A DNA stretch of 8,297 nt from Clostridiales bacterium (lineage in GTDB: Bacteria; Bacillota; Clostridia; Oscillospirales; Oscillospiraceae), in the NCBI GenBank assembly GCA_021205375.1, contig JAJPXR010000132.1:1-8297 (forward strand). Direction: 5' to 3'. Within the stretch, counting starts at the first letter, position 1; every line of letters starts with the position of its first letter. Positions 6,352-8,297 of the stretch are shown here, piece after piece. The notes beneath the pieces were generated by a model that ran no database searches, was not told the DNA's origin, and saw only the letters and a list, made by a program, of their open reading frames with translations. Both the position numbers and the translations under genes were made by a program.

Positions 6352-7470
6352 TTAGTTGGAATGGATTTGTCTGCCGCCGATGTAGACGGCTTTCAGGTCA
6401 AGCTGTTCGTCCAGCAGCAGGAAATCCGCATACCGGCCCGGCTCCAGCGAACCGAGTTCCCCCTCCCGGCGAATGAGTTTGGCCGGGGTCACAGTCGCCG
6501 CAGCGACTGCGTCCTCCAGGGGGACGCCAAAGGCCACCGCCCGCCGGAGGCCGTCCAGCAGGTGGATGGAGGACCCGGCCAGGGTGTCGGTCCCCGAAAG
6601 GGTGGCCTTTCCGCCCGTCATGGTGATGGGCTGCCCTCCCAGGGTGTAATCCCCGTCGGGCATCCCGGCGCAGCGGAGGGAATCGGAGATGAGGACCAGC
6701 TTCTCCCGGAAAATCCGGTGAGCCAGGCGAACCATCGCGGGGTGGACGTGCAATCCGTCCGTGATCAGCTCGGCGGTGGCCCCCGCATCCGCGGCGGCGG
6801 CGATCACCCCCGGCGCGCGGTGGTGCAGGGGCGGCATGGCGTTGAACAGGTGGGTGGTGTGGCTGGCCCCGGCGTCGTAAGCGGCGAGCGCCGTGTCGTA
6901 GTCCGCCGCCGTGTGGCCCAGCGACACGGTGCAGAGCTGGCTGGCCCCTCGAATAAAGTCCAGCGCGCCCTCCACCTCCGGGGCCACTGTGACCAGCCGA
7001 ACCTGGCCGCCGGAGGCGTCGTTCAACCGGAGGAACAAATCCAGGTCGGGGGTGTGCAGATTCTCCAGCGCCTGCGCCCCCCGTTTGGCGGCACAGAGGA
7101 AGGGTCCTTCCAGGTTGACGCCTGCCAGCCTTGCCCCGTCCAACCGGCGGCGGAAGTCCCGTATTGCAGTCATGGCCCGCCGAAGCTCTGGCTCCTGCAA
7201 GGTCATGGTGGTGGGACACCAGGCGGTGACGCCGCCGGCGGCGTAGTAGCGAGACAGCCGCTCCAAACCAGCGCTGTCTCCGTCGCTGGCGTCCGCCCCC
7301 ACCGCCCCGTGGGTGTGGATGTCGATGAGGCCGGGAATCAGGTAACAACCGCCTGCGTCCCGCCCCTCGCCGGTGACGGTGGGGCCGACACGGGTGATGG
7401 TCTCCCCAAACTCCACGCCGCCGGGAAGAAAACCGCCACGATAGAACAGCTTCGCGTTTACGATTCGCAC
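6352..7470 (-). CDS. nagA: N-acetylglucosamine-6-phosphate deacetylase NagA
   Basis: Removes acetate from GlcNAc-6-phosphate to give glucosamine-6-phosphate, the substrate of the adjacent NagB. It is a 372-residue amidohydrolase-superfamily protein of normal length. In order: IPGLIDIHTHG with His52 and His54; GVNLEGPF with Glu121 (metal ligand); SLGHTAADY with His186 and THLFNAMPPLHHRAPG with His207 (metal ligands); DGLHVHP (His241, substrate contact); and LISDSL with the catalytic Asp263. The C-terminus (SLEPGRYADFLLLD) completes the small beta-sandwich domain. The GTG at 7470 is chosen because AAGGAGG (7480-7486) lies 9 bases upstream and the protein then begins MRIVNAKLFYRGG, the usual opening. 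An upstream ATG at 7515 would add a basic, unfamily-like leader. The gene overlaps the GH43 gene by 13 bases, pointing to coupled translation. Confidence 0.95.
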   Translation of the reverse strand: MRIVNAKLFYRGGFLPGGVEFGETITRVGPTVTGEGRDAGGCYLIPGLIDIHTHGAVGADASDGDSAGLERLSRYYAAGGVTAWCPTTMTLQEPELRRAMTAIRDFRRRLDGARLAGVNLEGPFLCAAKRGAQALENLHTPDLDLFLRLNDASGGQVRLVTVAPEVEGALDFIRGASQLCTVSLGHTAADYDTALAAYDAGASHTTHLFNAMPPLHHRAPGVIAAAADAGATAELITDGLHVHPAMVRLAHRIFREKLVLISDSLRCAGMPDGDYTLGGQPITMTGGKATLSGTDTLAGSSIHLLDGLRRAVAFGVPLEDAVAAATVTPAKLIRREGELGSLEPGRYADFLLLDEQLDLKAVYIGGRQIHSN

Positions 7471-8297
7471 GGTGCTTCTCCTCCTTCGTCCTCCCAGCGC
7501 CACTCGTCCAGCCATTCGATACGGGGCCTGTCGCCCTCGAACCGGATGGGAAGCCAGACATAGTTGGCAATCGAGGTGTTTTCAACGGGGTATTTCTCCA
7601 GAAAGGCGTCCCACGCCGCCGCATCGGTGGATGCGGGATCGAACTGGCTCTCAAACGCCGCCGCATACTCCGGGTAGGAAAGGCCCATGTCGTTGGGCAG
7701 CCAGCGATCCGCCAGAGCGATGTACAGGCCTTTCCGCCCCGGCACCTGAAACACAGAGGAGATTTGACTGTGGAAAGAGGTTTGGCTGTCGTCTCCTACA
7801 TGGGGGTCGCCCAGCTCCTGGTATGGACCGTGCCAGTCCGTGGCTACCGCCGCCTCCGAAGGATTGGGGAGATAGCTGGTGGTGCCGCTGGTGATGAGAT
7901 AATGCTTGCCTTCCCGCTGGAAGTGGGCCGGAGCTTCCCGCACATAGGGCGGACAGCGCCGGGGAAAGTGGGTGGAGTATACGCCGGTGACATCCGTGTA
8001 ATCCTCCGTCAGCTCGGCGCAGATCAGCTCGCTGTGTACCCGCTCAAAGAAATAGTAGGCTTTCCCCTCCGGCGAAACCGCCAGGTCGAAGTCCCCGGCG
8101 TCCATCCCCAAGGGTCGCAGGCCCACCCTGACCTTGGTGTAAGGCCCCGGCAGACGGTCTGCGGTCAACACTGTTTCCGATTGCGTCCCGTCCAGGTGCA
8201 TGATTTTCAGCCAGCAGACGTATTTTTTCGTCGTCTCATTGTAAAGGATGTGAGGCCGGTCCATACAGGCGGAGGGGTGCAGCGGGGAGGCGGGGTC
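7458..8297 (-). CDS. GH43-type glycosidase, C-terminal part (gene continues past right edge)
   Basis: 279 codons are open to the window edge. An internal ATG at 8264 exists, but the frame continues upstream (DPASPLHPSAC) and the family needs an N-terminal catalytic Asp, so the true start lies outside. Motifs resemble GH43 five-bladed beta-propeller enzymes, especially the exo-beta-1,3-galactanase-like branch: DRPHILYNETTKKYVCW, DAGDFDLAVSPEGKAYYFFE, LICAELTEDYTDVTG, REAPAHFQREGKHYLITSG, and WHGPYQELGDP. By pattern, Asp69 of the visible part (AGDFDLAV) fits the pKa-modulating acid and Glu121 (REAPAHF) the general acid; the general base would be upstream. GH43 enzymes usually release arabinose, xylose or galactose by inversion. 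It is the first gene seen of the operon and overlaps nagA by 13 bases, linking it to amino-sugar use. The substrate is uncertain. Confidence 0.8.
   Translation of the reverse strand, partial: DPASPLHPSACMDRPHILYNETTKKYVCWLKIMHLDGTQSETVLTADRLPGPYTKVRVGLRPLGMDAGDFDLAVSPEGKAYYFFERVHSELICAELTEDYTDVTGVYSTHFPRRCPPYVREAPAHFQREGKHYLITSGTTSYLPNPSEAAVATDWHGPYQELGDPHVGDDSQTSFHSQISSVFQVPGRKGLYIALADRWLPNDMGLSYPEYAAAFESQFDPASTDAAAWDAFLEKYPVENTSIANYVWLPIRFEGDRPRIEWLDEWRWEDEGGEAPCES
7480..7486 (-). promoter_or_regulatory. Ribosome binding site inside the GH43 gene, sets the nagA GTG start
   Basis: A perfect AAGGAGG on the - strand lies within the last codons of the GH43 gene (coding part of its acidic EDEGGE tail), 9 bases before the nagA GTG. 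It supports GTG at 7470 over the longer ATG form. Confidence 0.8.

Noticed and set aside
5656..7563. Very long + strand open frame (635 codons) antisense to nagB and nagA
   Set aside because: It overlaps two certain genes. The translation is rich in Gly, Val, His, Gln and Pro without any recognisable domain, as expected for the antisense of GC-rich genes, and it crosses the nagB-nagA and nagA-GH43 boundaries.
6398..7666. 422-codon - strand frame overlapping nagA and the end of GH43
   Set aside because: Its product is an Arg/Gly/Pro/His-rich out-of-frame reading of nagA, which has all its metal ligands in the other frame.

Overview
The window looks like DNA from a GC-rich Gram-positive gut-type bacterium, probably a Clostridia/Oscillospiraceae relative. 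The grounds are the GC-rich codon use, strong AAGGAGG-type ribosome sites with GTG/TTG starts, a Firmicutes-style short NagB, and a siphovirus tail module of the kind found in Gram-positive hosts. This placement is inference; there is no rRNA or other marker gene to confirm it.

The window has two unrelated halves that meet at about 1712-1723. The left part (1-about 1720, + strand) is prophage or phage structural DNA: the last codons of a distal-tail (Dit-like) protein, then a tail-tip/tail-spike protein that reads as normal phage sequence up to about base 1723. The right part (about 1715-8297, - strand) is a carbohydrate-use gene cluster. In transcription order it holds a partial GH43-type glycosidase, nagA (GlcNAc-6-P deacetylase), nagB (glucosamine-6-P deaminase), a 674-residue alpha/beta-hydrolase-like protein with a C-terminal PKD-like domain, and a GH3 beta-glycosidase. 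GH43 and nagA overlap by 13 bases and nagA-nagB are 18 bases apart, so these three form a tight operon. The hydrolase has a plausible promoter of its own in a 91-base gap and a good hairpin terminator after its stop. GH3 starts just beyond that hairpin.

At the meeting point both the tail gene and the GH3 gene lose their expected C-terminal parts, and each open frame continues into the antisense of the other. There is no transposase, integrase, att-like repeat, tRNA or terminator at the join. It is therefore either a microhomology-mediated rearrangement or, at least as likely, a chimeric assembly join. This is the most important point for anyone using this sequence.

Together the right-hand genes suggest breakdown of a glycan by exo-acting glycosidases plus a possible esterase, with GlcNAc-6-phosphate fed through NagA and NagB to fructose-6-phosphate. 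No visible protein start carries a signal peptide, so the hydrolase and GH3 probably act in the cytoplasm on imported oligosaccharides. I found no clearly new defence or mobile system. The least familiar component is the hydrolase/PKD protein.
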